A stretch of DNA of 6,083 nucleotides. Origin: an uncultured Pseudomonadota bacterium (GTDB taxonomy: Bacteria > Pseudomonadota > Gammaproteobacteria > Burkholderiales > Usitatibacteraceae). Shown here one piece after another: positions 1 through 6,083 of this stretch. Under the pieces are notes generated by a model that worked only from the letters and a program-made list of their open reading frames with translations, did no database searches and had not been told where the DNA came from. Position 1 is the first letter of the stretch. Every line of letters begins with the position of its first letter. The stretch lies in NCBI GenBank assembly GCA_937898635.1, contig CALEJW010000060.1, positions 1-6,083 on the forward strand. Direction: 5' to 3'. Position numbers and translations under genes: made by a program.

Positions 1-1071
1 GCCGAAGGCGAGGCCCGGGATGGCATAGACCGCCTCGCCCAGGGCGACGACCGGGAGCCGCAGCTCGATCGCCCTCAGTCCCGCGGTGCTGTTGACGGTG
101 ACCAGGCCCGCGCTGCCGCGCAGGAGCGCGTCGAGGTCGCCGCCGTCGACGAACGACACGCGCCCGGCGGCGCCGGCCGCGGCGGCGATGCCGGCGATCC
201 GCGCGCGCCAGTCCTTGCGTCCCGGGTCCAGCGGATGGAGCTTGCAGACGAGGCTCGCCGCGGCGGGCGCATGCCGCGCGAACGAGGCGATGGCCTCCCC
301 GAGGGCCGCGTCGAGGTCGGGAAAGCGCGAATAGGCGCGAAGCGAGAAGTCGTCCTCCATCTGCATGGCGAAGACGAAGTACGGGCCGCGCGAGCGCACC
401 GCCTCCATCACGCGCGCGGCGCGGCGCGACTCGATGCCCTGTCGCGCGAGCCGCCACCCGGTGCCGAGATAGGTCGCGACGGGGTGGTTGAGCGTGTGCC
501 GCCGGAAATGCGGAAAGGGCCACGGGAAGAATGCCGTGGACAGGTGGAAGGCCATGTCCCACAGGGCCTGGTTGAGGGCGCGATGGGGAAAGCGCACGAC
601 GCGATCGGGCTCGGGGAGCCCCTCGGCCAGGGCCAGGATCGCCGCGGGGTCGCGCGGAAAGCGGCTCTCCCCGTTCAGCCCGTCGCGCTCGATGGCGATC
701 CAGTCGGGACGCAGGTAGCCGAAGTCGGTGACCGACACGGCGATCGAGCGCTCGCGGGCGGCCGCGATGGCGACCTGGTGGTAGGCGCGCTTCTCGCCCA
801 GGAGCAGGAGATCGGTGATCGCGTGCTCGTCGAGGAACCCGGCGATGAAGGCGGGCCAGTCGGCGAGGGTGCCGCGATAGGCGACGGCGCCCCCGCCCCG
901 CCAGAAGAGGCGGTCGCCGACGCAGAAGTGGATGCGCCGCACCTCGTGTCCCGACGCGCGGAGCCTCGCGGCGACCTTCGCGAACAGGAAGTTCGTCGGG
1001 CCCTGCAGGAAGAGGAATCGCCGCGTCGCCGGCGGGGCGAGCGACGGCCCCGCGGGATTGGCCGGGCTCAT
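1..1071 (-). CDS. kpsS: KpsS-like capsule polysaccharide biosynthesis/export protein (Kdo-transferase family), 3' truncated by window edge
   Basis: The frame is open from ATG 1071 to the left edge with no stop, giving 357 residues; KpsS proteins are usually about 390-400, so only the C-terminus is missing. Family features are FLFLQGPTNF at 19-28, GHEVRRIHFCVGDRLFW at 41-57, AYRG at 64-67, DFGYLRPDWI at 116-125, the FPRDP segment at 138-142, CKLHPLDPG at 276-284 and VNSTAGLRAIE at 326-336, then PVVALGEAVYAIPGL. This is the Capsule_synth family. In E. coli group 2 capsules KpsS adds the first beta-Kdo to the lyso-phosphatidylglycerol anchor, at the cytoplasmic face. The start is fixed by the ATGA overlap with the GNAT stop, with GGAGGG 9 bases upstream. 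It is single-module and shows KpsS-type N-terminal motifs, so KpsS fits better than the two-module KpsC. The acceptor here may be the lipid made by the upstream genes; that is inference, and the symbol is assigned at family level. Confidence 0.87.
   Translation of the reverse strand, partial: MSPANPAGPSLAPPATRRFLFLQGPTNFLFAKVAARLRASGHEVRRIHFCVGDRLFWRGGGAVAYRGTLADWPAFIAGFLDEHAITDLLLLGEKRAYHQVAIAAARERSIAVSVTDFGYLRPDWIAIERDGLNGESRFPRDPAAILALAEGLPEPDRVVRFPHRALNQALWDMAFHLSTAFFPWPFPHFRRHTLNHPVATYLGTGWRLARQGIESRRAARVMEAVRSRGPYFVFAMQMEDDFSLRAYSRFPDLDAALGEAIASFARHAPAAASLVCKLHPLDPGRKDWRARIAGIAAAAGAAGRVSFVDGGDLDALLRGSAGLVTVNSTAGLRAIELRLPVVALGEAVYAIPGLAFG
1068..1071 (-). other. ATGA start/stop overlap coupling GNAT and kpsS-like genes
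   Basis: The ATG of the KpsS-like gene (1071-1069) overlaps the TGA of the GNAT gene (1070-1068). Together with the other two junctions this places the lipid-type genes and the capsule gene on one coupled message. It is the main sequence argument that they share a pathway. Confidence 0.85.
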
Positions 1072-1751
1072 GGGCGCTCGCCCTCCCCCACCGCCATCAC
1101 CATCCGCGTCGAATCCGGCACCTTCCCGGGCGTCCCGGCAAACCGGTATCGGGCGCGGGGAGCGAACCCGAGCGACTCGTACAGCGCGCGCGCGCGGGGA
1201 TTGTCGTCGGCCACGTCGAGGGCGAGCACGGTGCGGCCGAGGGTCCTCGCCCGCGCCTGCGCCCCGGCGACGAGCGCGCGGCCGATGCCCCGGCCGCGCC
1301 AGGGCTCGCGCACGCCCAGGTTCGCGACGTAGTGCATTCCCGCTTCGGGCGGCGGCATCAGCGCGCGAAGCCGCAGGCAACGCGAGAGCACGCCCGCGGC
1401 GCGGGTCCAGGGATAGAAGCGCAGCACCTGCGCGACCAGCCCGGCGGCGAGCCCGCGGTACTCCTCGCGGCCGTAGGAGGCGCACACGCCCACCACCTCG
1501 CCGTCCACGATCGCCGCCGTGTGGTTGGCCGCGCCGAAGAATCCGCGGCCGTCGCGAAACGCGAGGACGAGGAACTGCCGGCTCGACAGGGCGCCGTCCG
1601 AGAAGCCGTAGTCGATGGCCGCGGGGCCGGCGCCGTGGACGAGTTCCGCGGCCACGCCGGCGTCCTCCGCCCGGGCCGTCCGGAAGTCGATCCTCATGCC
1701 CGGCCCGCCGCGGCCGACAGGTTCGGCGCGGGGAAGCGGCGGCGGCGCCAT
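1068..1751 (-). CDS. GNAT-family N-acyltransferase
   Basis: This 227-residue protein has a C-terminal GNAT core. Beta-4 is HYVANLGV (140-147), followed by the acyl-CoA pyrophosphate-binding loop WRGRGIGRAL (151-160), then LALDVADDNPRARALYESLGF near 176-196, whose Asn184 and Tyr191 are usual GNAT landmarks. The N-terminal half carries a typical AAIVDGEVVG strand pair (79-88) and an insert of about 45 residues before the core. No signal peptide or membrane segment is evident. The ATG at 1751 lies 7 bases after the AOS stop and has GAGGG 4 bases upstream, so I prefer it. The first 18 residues are Pro/Gly-rich and outside the fold, so the ATG at 1697 (MRIDFRTARAED) is a real alternative. It is probably translationally coupled to the AOS. 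A plausible inferred role is N-acylation of the AOS aminoketone product, as the GNAT-type bacterial ceramide synthase does in Caulobacter. Acetylation of a capsule sugar or of a protein cannot be excluded. Confidence 0.88.
   Translation of the reverse strand: MAPPPLPRAEPVGRGGPGMRIDFRTARAEDAGVAAELVHGAGPAAIDYGFSDGALSSRQFLVLAFRDGRGFFGAANHTAAIVDGEVVGVCASYGREEYRGLAAGLVAQVLRFYPWTRAAGVLSRCLRLRALMPPPEAGMHYVANLGVREPWRGRGIGRALVAGAQARARTLGRTVLALDVADDNPRARALYESLGFAPRARYRFAGTPGKVPDSTRMVMAVGEGERP
1081..1086 (-). promoter_or_regulatory. Shine-Dalgarno site for the kpsS-like gene
   Basis: The minus strand reads GGAGGG 9 bases before the ATG at 1071, inside the end of the GNAT gene. The spacing is slightly long but normal. 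It supports the overlapping ATG as the start. Confidence 0.55.
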
Positions 1752-1755
1752 CGCG

Positions 1756-1760
1756 CCCTC
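1756..1760 (-). promoter_or_regulatory. Shine-Dalgarno site for the GNAT gene, overlapping the AOS stop
   Basis: The minus strand reads TGAGGGCGCGATG: the AOS stop TGA runs directly into GAGGG, which lies 4 bases before the ATG at 1751. This supports the upstream ATG as the start. The alternative ATG at 1697 has only a weak GC-rich, purine-poor leader. Confidence 0.6.
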
Positions 1761-3108
1761 AAAGCCTGCCCAGCTCCTCGGCCAGCGCCTGCACGGTGGA
1801 CGAGACCTGCGCCGGCGTGTGCTCGTGGGCGAGGAAGAAGCGCAGCCGCGCGGCCCTCTCCGGGACGGCGGGATAGAGGATGGGCTGCACGTTGATGCCG
1901 CGCCCGAAGAGCGCCTCCGACAGGCGCGCGGCGCGCAACGACCCGCCGGTGATGGCGGGCACGATGGCGATCCCGGCGCTGGTGCCGGTGTCGATGCCCG
2001 CGGCCTTCGCCTGCCGCAGGAAGGACTGGCCGCGTTCCTGCAGGTCGCGCACGCGCCAGGGCTCGCGCCGCAGGATCCGCAGCGCGCAGAGGGAGGCGGC
2101 CGCCAGCGGGGGCGAGATTCCCACCGAGTAAAGGAAGCCCGGCGCGAGGCACTTGAGGTGCTCCACCAGCGCGGCCTCGCCCGCGATGTAGCCGCCGCAT
2201 CCGGCGAGGGACTTGCTGAGCGTGCCCATCCAGATGTCCACGTCGCCGCCGGCGAGCCCGAAATGCTCGCGGATGCCGAGCCCCGTCGCGCCCATCACGC
2301 CGAAGGAGTGGGCCTCGTCCACCATCAGGAAGGCGCGATGGCGCCGCTTGACCTCGATGAACCGCGGCAGGTCCGGGAAGTCCCCGTCCATGCCGTAGAT
2401 GCCCTCCAGCACCACCAGCACCCGCTGGAAGCCGAGCCGGTGGCCGGCGAGCAGCCGGTCGAGCGCGGACCAGTCGTTGTGCGGGAAGGACATCCGCTTC
2501 GCGCCGGAGAGCTGGATGCCCTGGAGCGTGGAGTTGTGGATCATCGCGTCGTGCACCACCAGGTCCTTCGGGCCGAACAGGTGGCTGATGGTGGTCACGT
2601 TCGTCGCGTGCCCGCTCACGAACACGACCGCGTCGTCGACGCCGTACGCCTCCGCGATCGCGCGCTCGAGCTCCCGGTGCACGGGCCGCTCGCCCGAGAC
2701 CATCCGGCTCGCGGAAACGGAAGTGCCGTAGCGCTCGATCGCCATGGTGGCCGCCGCCGTCACCTCCGGGTGGCCGCAGAGCCCGAGGTAGTTGTAGCTG
2801 CCGAAGTTCACGTAGCTGCGCCCGCCGATGCGCGTCGTCGCGCCGGCGATGCCCTCGTGCTGGCGGAAGAAGGGGCTCGCGATCCCCAGCCTTTCCGCGC
2901 CCTCGCTGATGATGCGCAGCTGCACGAAGCCGGGGTGCAGCGCGAACCGGTAATGCTCCTCGGGGACGTCGTGCACGCCCGTGGCGGCGCCGGGCGGCGC
3001 GGGGCTCTCCGCGGCCTCGCCCGCGGCCCGCAGGCGCCGCTCCATGGAGCGCTGGATCAGCTTGTTGCGGATGTCGGCGGTGAGACCCGTGAGCTTGCGC
3101 GAGGTCAC
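1759..3108 (-). CDS. PLP-dependent alpha-oxoamine synthase (AOS), PKS-associated, RkpG/serine palmitoyltransferase-like
   Basis: This 449-residue fold-type I PLP enzyme should condense an acyl thioester with an amino acid, releasing CO2 and giving an alpha-aminoketone. Visible landmarks are NFGSYNYLGL at 101-110, SGERPVH at 138-144, FVSGHATN at 163-170, the PLP-stacking His191 (DAMIHNS), VDEAHSFG at 263-270 with Asp264, and the Schiff-base Lys299 in GTLSKSLAGCGG. Arg423 in ARLRFFLAHEHT sits where the family binds the amino-acid carboxylate. An N-terminal extension of roughly 60 residues makes it longer than BioF (about 385). The GTG start is chosen because it overlaps the PKS stop (GTGA) and has a strong GAGGAGG site 7-8 bases upstream; an ATG at 3045 is the weaker alternative. 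Position next to an ACP-terminated PKS with no thioesterase suggests it off-loads that chain. The amino-acid substrate cannot be told from sequence. A role in biotin synthesis is unlikely because no bio genes are near. Confidence 0.95.
   Translation of the reverse strand: MTSRKLTGLTADIRNKLIQRSMERRLRAAGEAAESPAPPGAATGVHDVPEEHYRFALHPGFVQLRIISEGAERLGIASPFFRQHEGIAGATTRIGGRSYVNFGSYNYLGLCGHPEVTAAATMAIERYGTSVSASRMVSGERPVHRELERAIAEAYGVDDAVVFVSGHATNVTTISHLFGPKDLVVHDAMIHNSTLQGIQLSGAKRMSFPHNDWSALDRLLAGHRLGFQRVLVVLEGIYGMDGDFPDLPRFIEVKRRHRAFLMVDEAHSFGVMGATGLGIREHFGLAGGDVDIWMGTLSKSLAGCGGYIAGEAALVEHLKCLAPGFLYSVGISPPLAAASLCALRILRREPWRVRDLQERGQSFLRQAKAAGIDTGTSAGIAIVPAITGGSLRAARLSEALFGRGINVQPILYPAVPERAARLRFFLAHEHTPAQVSSTVQALAEELGRL
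3105..3108 (-). other. GTGA stop/start overlap coupling PKS and AOS
   Basis: The TGA stop of the PKS (3107-3105) and the GTG start of the AOS (3108-3106) share two bases. Such overlaps usually mean translational coupling and balanced production of two proteins that work together. Here that fits a synthase and its chain-releasing enzyme. Confidence 0.85.
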
Positions 3109-6083
3109 GGAATGACCCTCCTCGCCGGCTTCGCGTCGCCGGCCTCCATGTCCTTCGCGAAGCGCTCGATCTCGCTGCGGTCCACCTCGATCGCGTGCTG
3201 TCCGGCGATGTGCGACACCTTGCCGGCGAGATCCTCCGCCGGCGCGCCCGCCTGGCCCGGCGCCGCCCCGCGCAGCAGCGAGACGATCCGCTCGGCGAGC
3301 CGCGCGATCGTCGGGTTCTCGCCCAGGATCATGACCGGCACCTGGATCCCGAAGCGCTGCTCGAGCGCGAGGGCGAGCTCGACGCCCATGAGCGAGTCCA
3401 TGCCCATGTCGTACACGGAGGCCGCGTCGTCCATCTTCTCCACCGGCACGCGCAGGATCTGGCCGAGCTCGGCCTTGAGCATCCCCTTGATCGTCTCCAG
3501 GACCTCGGCCGGGTCGAGCTCGGCCAGCATGCGCCGCACGTCCACGGCATCGGCGTCGTGGGCGTCGGCGCCGGCGCCGTGGCGCGCCAGCTCCAGGAAC
3601 CGCGGGTGCGACGCGGCGGGGAGGAAGCGCCGCAGCGAGGGCCAGTCGAGATCCATCACGCCCAGGCCGGAGCGGTCGGCGGCGAGGAGCTCCTCGAGCA
3701 CCGCGAGCGCGTCCTCCGAGCGGATCAGGCGCCCGCCCATGCGCGCGTGCAGGCCGCGGCGGATCTCCTCGTGGCGGGCGAGGAAGCCCACGTCCTCGAT
3801 CGCGCCCCAGCGCACGCACAGCGCGGGCAGGCCCCGCGCGCGCCGCGCCGCCGCGAGGGCATCGAGCGCCGCGTTGGCCGCCACGTACGCGGCCTGCCCG
3901 GGATTGCCGAAGAGCGTGGTCGCCGACGAGAAGAGGACGAAGCAGTCGAGCCGGAGCCCGCGCGCGAGGCGGTCGAGGTTGGCCGCGCCCCGGAGCTTGG
4001 GCGCGAGAACGCGGCGCAGCTGCCCTTCGTCCAGGTTCGCCACGAGCGCGTCCTCGAAGACGGCCGCCGCGTGGAAGACGCCGGCCAGGGGCGGCATCGA
4101 CGCCTGCGCCTGCGCGAGCAAGGCCGCGAGCGCGTCCGCGTCCGACACGTCGCAGGCCCGGGCCATCACCCGGACGCCGGCTTCCTCGAGCGCCGCCACG
4201 GCCGCCGCGGACTCCGCGGACGCCGGCCCGCTGCGCCCGGCCAGCAGGAGGTGCGTCGCGCCCTTCTCCGCGAGCCATTGCGCGGTGCGCAGCCCGAATC
4301 CCCCGAGGCCGCCCGCTACCAGGTACGTGGCATCGGCCCGCGGGCGCCAGGTCGCGGGCGCCGGGGGCGCGTGGACCCGGTGGATTCCGCCGCGGAAGGT
4401 GACCACGATCTTGCCGGTCTGCCGGGACTGCTGCATGAACCGGCACGCCTCGATCACGTCGTCGGCCTCGAACTCGTGGAAGGGCAGCGGGTGCAGCACG
4501 CCGTTCGCGAAAAGCGACATCACCTCGGCGAAGAGCGCCGACGCGAGCTGCGGGTGCTCCTGCATGAGCTGGTCCGCGTCGATGCCGAAGTAGGCGACGT
4601 TGTTCCGGAAGGGCCGCAGGCCGATCCGCGTGTTCTCGTAGAAGTCGCGCTTGCCCAGCTCGAGGAAGCGGCCGAAGGGCCTGAGCAGGCGCAGGTTTCG
4701 GTTGACGGCCTCGCCCGCGAGCGAATTGAGGACCACGTCCACGCCCTCGCCCGCCGTGGCGGCGAGGATGTCGTCCGCGAACTCGAGCGAGCGCGAGTCG
4801 AAGACCTGGTCCACGCCGAGGAGCCGCAGGTAGTCGCGCTTCTCGCCGGAGCCGGCGGTGGCGAAGATCTCCGCGCCCAGGTGCCTCGCGACCTGGATCG
4901 CCGCGAGGCCGACGCCGCCCGCCGCGCCGTGGACCAGCACGCGCTCGCCGGGCCGCAGCCGGGCGAGGTGGCCGAGGGCGTACCACGCCGTGAAGAATGC
5001 GATCGGGATCGTGGCCGCCGCCTGCAGGCCCAGTTCCCCGGGAATGCGGGCCGCGCCGCCCGCCTTGAGGATCGCGTGGCGCGCGAAGCACGAGGCCCCG
5101 AAGCCCACGACGCGGTCGCCCGCCGCGAACGCCTCGACGCCCGGCCCCGTGCGCGTGACGATCCCGGAGCACTCCAGCCCCAGCGTCGCGCCGGCGAACC
5201 CCGACTCCACCGCCTCCTCGGAAAGCAGGCCGAGGGAATACATCACGTCGCGGAAGTTGAGGCCCGTGGCCGCGACCTCGATCTCGATCTCGCCCGCCTT
5301 CGGGTCGGCGCGCGGCACGACCTCCCAGCGCAGGTTGCGCAACTGGCCCGGGACGGCGAAGCCGAGACGAAGCGTGTGCGCCTCGTCGTGCCCGCCCGGG
5401 GGCGCGCGGTGGCGCCCGGCCTCGCGAAGCCTCGGCACGAAGCGCCCGCCCGCCGCCGTGAGCGTCACCTCCCGCTCCGCATCCGGCGAGCGCATCTCCC
5501 GCCACAGCGCATCCACGGCTTCCGGGCGCCAGCGCCCCGAGTCCGCATCGCGCTCGACGTCCACCAGGCGAACGGCAAGCGAGGCCGGCTCGTTCGCGAG
5601 CGATCGCGCGAAGCCCCGCAGGGCCGCGCCGGAGACGTCGCGGTACGCCGGCTTCCTTCCGGGCAGCGCGGCGCTCGAGGCGCCTTCCACCACCCACCAG
5701 CCGTTCGCGCGGACCTGCGCCTTCTCGCAGGCCTTCACCAGCCCGGCCATCGCCGCGCACTGGCGGGCCGCGCGCTCCAGGCCGTCGTCCTCCTCCCCGG
5801 CGAGCGACGGGCCGTGCGTGGCGAGGATGACGATGCCCGCGATCGCGCCCTCGCGCGCGCGAAGCCCCGCCAGTTCGCCCGCCAGCGCCTCGTCGTCCTG
5901 CGCTTCGCCGGCGCCCGCTTCCAGCACCGCGCACGGGACGCCCGAACCGCCCATGCGCGCGCGCAGGCCATCGAGCAACTCCTCGTCGGGCGAGCGCGGG
6001 TCCCGGACGACGACCCACGCCCCGGGGTCGCCCGCGTCCGTCCGCGGCGCCGCGGCCTCCCGCTCTCCCGCGCCGGCGACGAT
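3105..6083 (-). CDS. Type I polyketide/fatty-acid synthase, C-terminal part (psiKR-ER-KR-ACP), 5' truncated by window edge
   Basis: The frame is open to the right edge, so 992 C-terminal residues are visible and the true start lies outside the window. Residue numbers count from the edge. Residues about 20-210 look like the structural KR half that precedes ER in DH-psiKR-ER-KR modules (GAWVVVRD near 21-28). ER spans about 240-563, with NFRDVM at 276-281 and the NADPH motif HGAAGGVG at 385-392. KR spans about 583-825, with GGLGGFG at 591-597. Its catalytic set K696, S720, Y733 and N737 is intact, with spacing matching the well-studied erythromycin KR1. D678 lies in HAAAVFED where B-type KRs carry LDD. 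ACP spans about 855-940, with phosphopantetheine Ser897 in MGMDSLMG. A charged tail of about 50 residues follows, with no thioesterase or reductase domain. All visible reductive domains look functional, so a saturated chain is expected. KS, AT and DH should lie upstream. It resembles RkpA-type capsule PKS/FAS proteins. The stop overlaps the AOS start. Confidence 0.95.
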   Translation of the reverse strand: MVAGAGEREAAAPRTDAGDPGAWVVVRDPRSPDEELLDGLRARMGGSGVPCAVLEAGAGEAQDDEALAGELAGLRAREGAIAGIVILATHGPSLAGEEDDGLERAARQCAAMAGLVKACEKAQVRANGWWVVEGASSAALPGRKPAYRDVSGAALRGFARSLANEPASLAVRLVDVERDADSGRWRPEAVDALWREMRSPDAEREVTLTAAGGRFVPRLREAGRHRAPPGGHDEAHTLRLGFAVPGQLRNLRWEVVPRADPKAGEIEIEVAATGLNFRDVMYSLGLLSEEAVESGFAGATLGLECSGIVTRTGPGVEAFAAGDRVVGFGASCFARHAILKAGGAARIPGELGLQAAATIPIAFFTAWYALGHLARLRPGERVLVHGAAGGVGLAAIQVARHLGAEIFATAGSGEKRDYLRLLGVDQVFDSRSLEFADDILAATAGEGVDVVLNSLAGEAVNRNLRLLRPFGRFLELGKRDFYENTRIGLRPFRNNVAYFGIDADQLMQEHPQLASALFAEVMSLFANGVLHPLPFHEFEADDVIEACRFMQQSRQTGKIVVTFRGGIHRVHAPPAPATWRPRADATYLVAGGLGGFGLRTAQWLAEKGATHLLLAGRSGPASAESAAAVAALEEAGVRVMARACDVSDADALAALLAQAQASMPPLAGVFHAAAVFEDALVANLDEGQLRRVLAPKLRGAANLDRLARGLRLDCFVLFSSATTLFGNPGQAAYVAANAALDALAAARRARGLPALCVRWGAIEDVGFLARHEEIRRGLHARMGGRLIRSEDALAVLEELLAADRSGLGVMDLDWPSLRRFLPAASHPRFLELARHGAGADAHDADAVDVRRMLAELDPAEVLETIKGMLKAELGQILRVPVEKMDDAASVYDMGMDSLMGVELALALEQRFGIQVPVMILGENPTIARLAERIVSLLRGAAPGQAGAPAEDLAGKVSHIAGQHAIEVDRSEIERFAKDMEAGDAKPARRVIP
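3116..3123 (-). promoter_or_regulatory. Strong Shine-Dalgarno site for the AOS gene
   Basis: The minus strand reads GAGGAGGG here, 7 bases before the GTG at 3108, inside the last codons of the PKS. It is close to the anti-Shine-Dalgarno consensus. It decides in favour of the overlapping GTG over the ATG at 3045. Confidence 0.8.

Noticed and set aside
1182..1200. A GC-dinucleotide run (GCGCGCGCGCGCG) that could be a simple-sequence or phase-variable repeat
   Set aside because: It lies inside the GNAT core, where it encodes ordinary residues (the Arg-Ala-Arg-Ala of the RARALYES segment) conserved in the fold. Short CG runs are common at this GC content, so there is no evidence of variation.
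235..1332. A plus-strand open frame of 365 codons opposite the KpsS-like and GNAT genes
   Set aside because: It is the codon-for-codon complement of the KpsS-like frame in the region below 1071. It has low-complexity composition and no motif, while the minus-strand frame shows strong family motifs.
1759..3108. BioF in a biotin operon or KBL in threonine degradation
   Set aside because: No bioA/B/C/D or tdh gene is adjacent, the N-terminus is extended, and the gene is coupled to an ACP-terminated PKS.
1615..4593. A plus-strand open frame of 992 codons opposite the AOS and PKS genes
   Set aside because: It lies antisense to two genes with clear domain motifs, and its translation is Arg/Ala/Ser-rich with no recognisable domain. 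Long antisense frames are expected at this GC content.
5976..5978. TTG at 5978 as a start codon for the PKS
   Set aside because: The frame continues open to the window edge, and the upstream residues (GAWVVVRD) match the beginning of a structural KR subdomain. The protein is therefore truncated by the window, not started here.
3109..6018. The AOS frame stays open upstream for about 970 more codons, suggesting a giant fused protein
   Set aside because: That part translates to Arg/Gly/Ala-rich sequence without domains, while the other minus-strand frame encodes the ER, KR and ACP. The GTG at 3108 with its strong ribosome site explains the AOS start. A programmed frameshift giving a PKS-AOS fusion is possible in principle, but I saw no clear slippery site.

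Overview
This is a very GC-rich window from what is probably a Gram-negative bacterium, most likely a high-GC member of the Pseudomonadota. The Gram-negative call rests on the KpsS-type capsule protein; the exact lineage cannot be read from the sequence. All four genes lie on the minus strand and read from right to left in one compact, operon-like array. There is no intergenic gap longer than 7 bases, no stretch over 300 bases without a gene, and no RNA gene, CRISPR array, mobile element or clear terminator.

Layout in transcription order (right to left). (1) 6083-3105: the C-terminal 992 residues of a type I polyketide/fatty-acid synthase, running off the right edge. Domains are a structural (psi) KR half, ER, KR, ACP and a short charged tail, with no thioesterase. 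(2) 3108-1759: a 449-residue PLP-dependent alpha-oxoamine synthase (AOS; the BioF/KBL/serine palmitoyltransferase family). It starts at a GTG overlapping the PKS stop codon (GTGA). (3) 1751-1068: a GNAT-family N-acyltransferase. (4) 1071-1: a KpsS-type capsule polysaccharide/Kdo-transferase-like protein. It starts at an ATGA overlap with the GNAT stop and runs off the left edge; it has no stop codon inside the window.

How they may work together (inference): the PKS builds a fully reduced, fatty-acid-like acyl chain on its terminal ACP. With no thioesterase, the AOS would release the chain by decarboxylative condensation with an amino acid, giving a long-chain alpha-aminoketone (sphingoid-like). 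The GNAT could N-acylate that amine. The KpsS-like protein ties the lipid to capsule assembly. The arrangement recalls the Sinorhizobium meliloti rkp-1 capsule region (PKS-like RkpA, AOS-like RkpG, short-chain dehydrogenase RkpH, capsule-export-like RkpJ), but here a GNAT gene sits between the AOS and the capsule gene. The best reading is a dedicated pathway for an unusual lipid connected to capsular polysaccharide, possibly its anchor or carrier.
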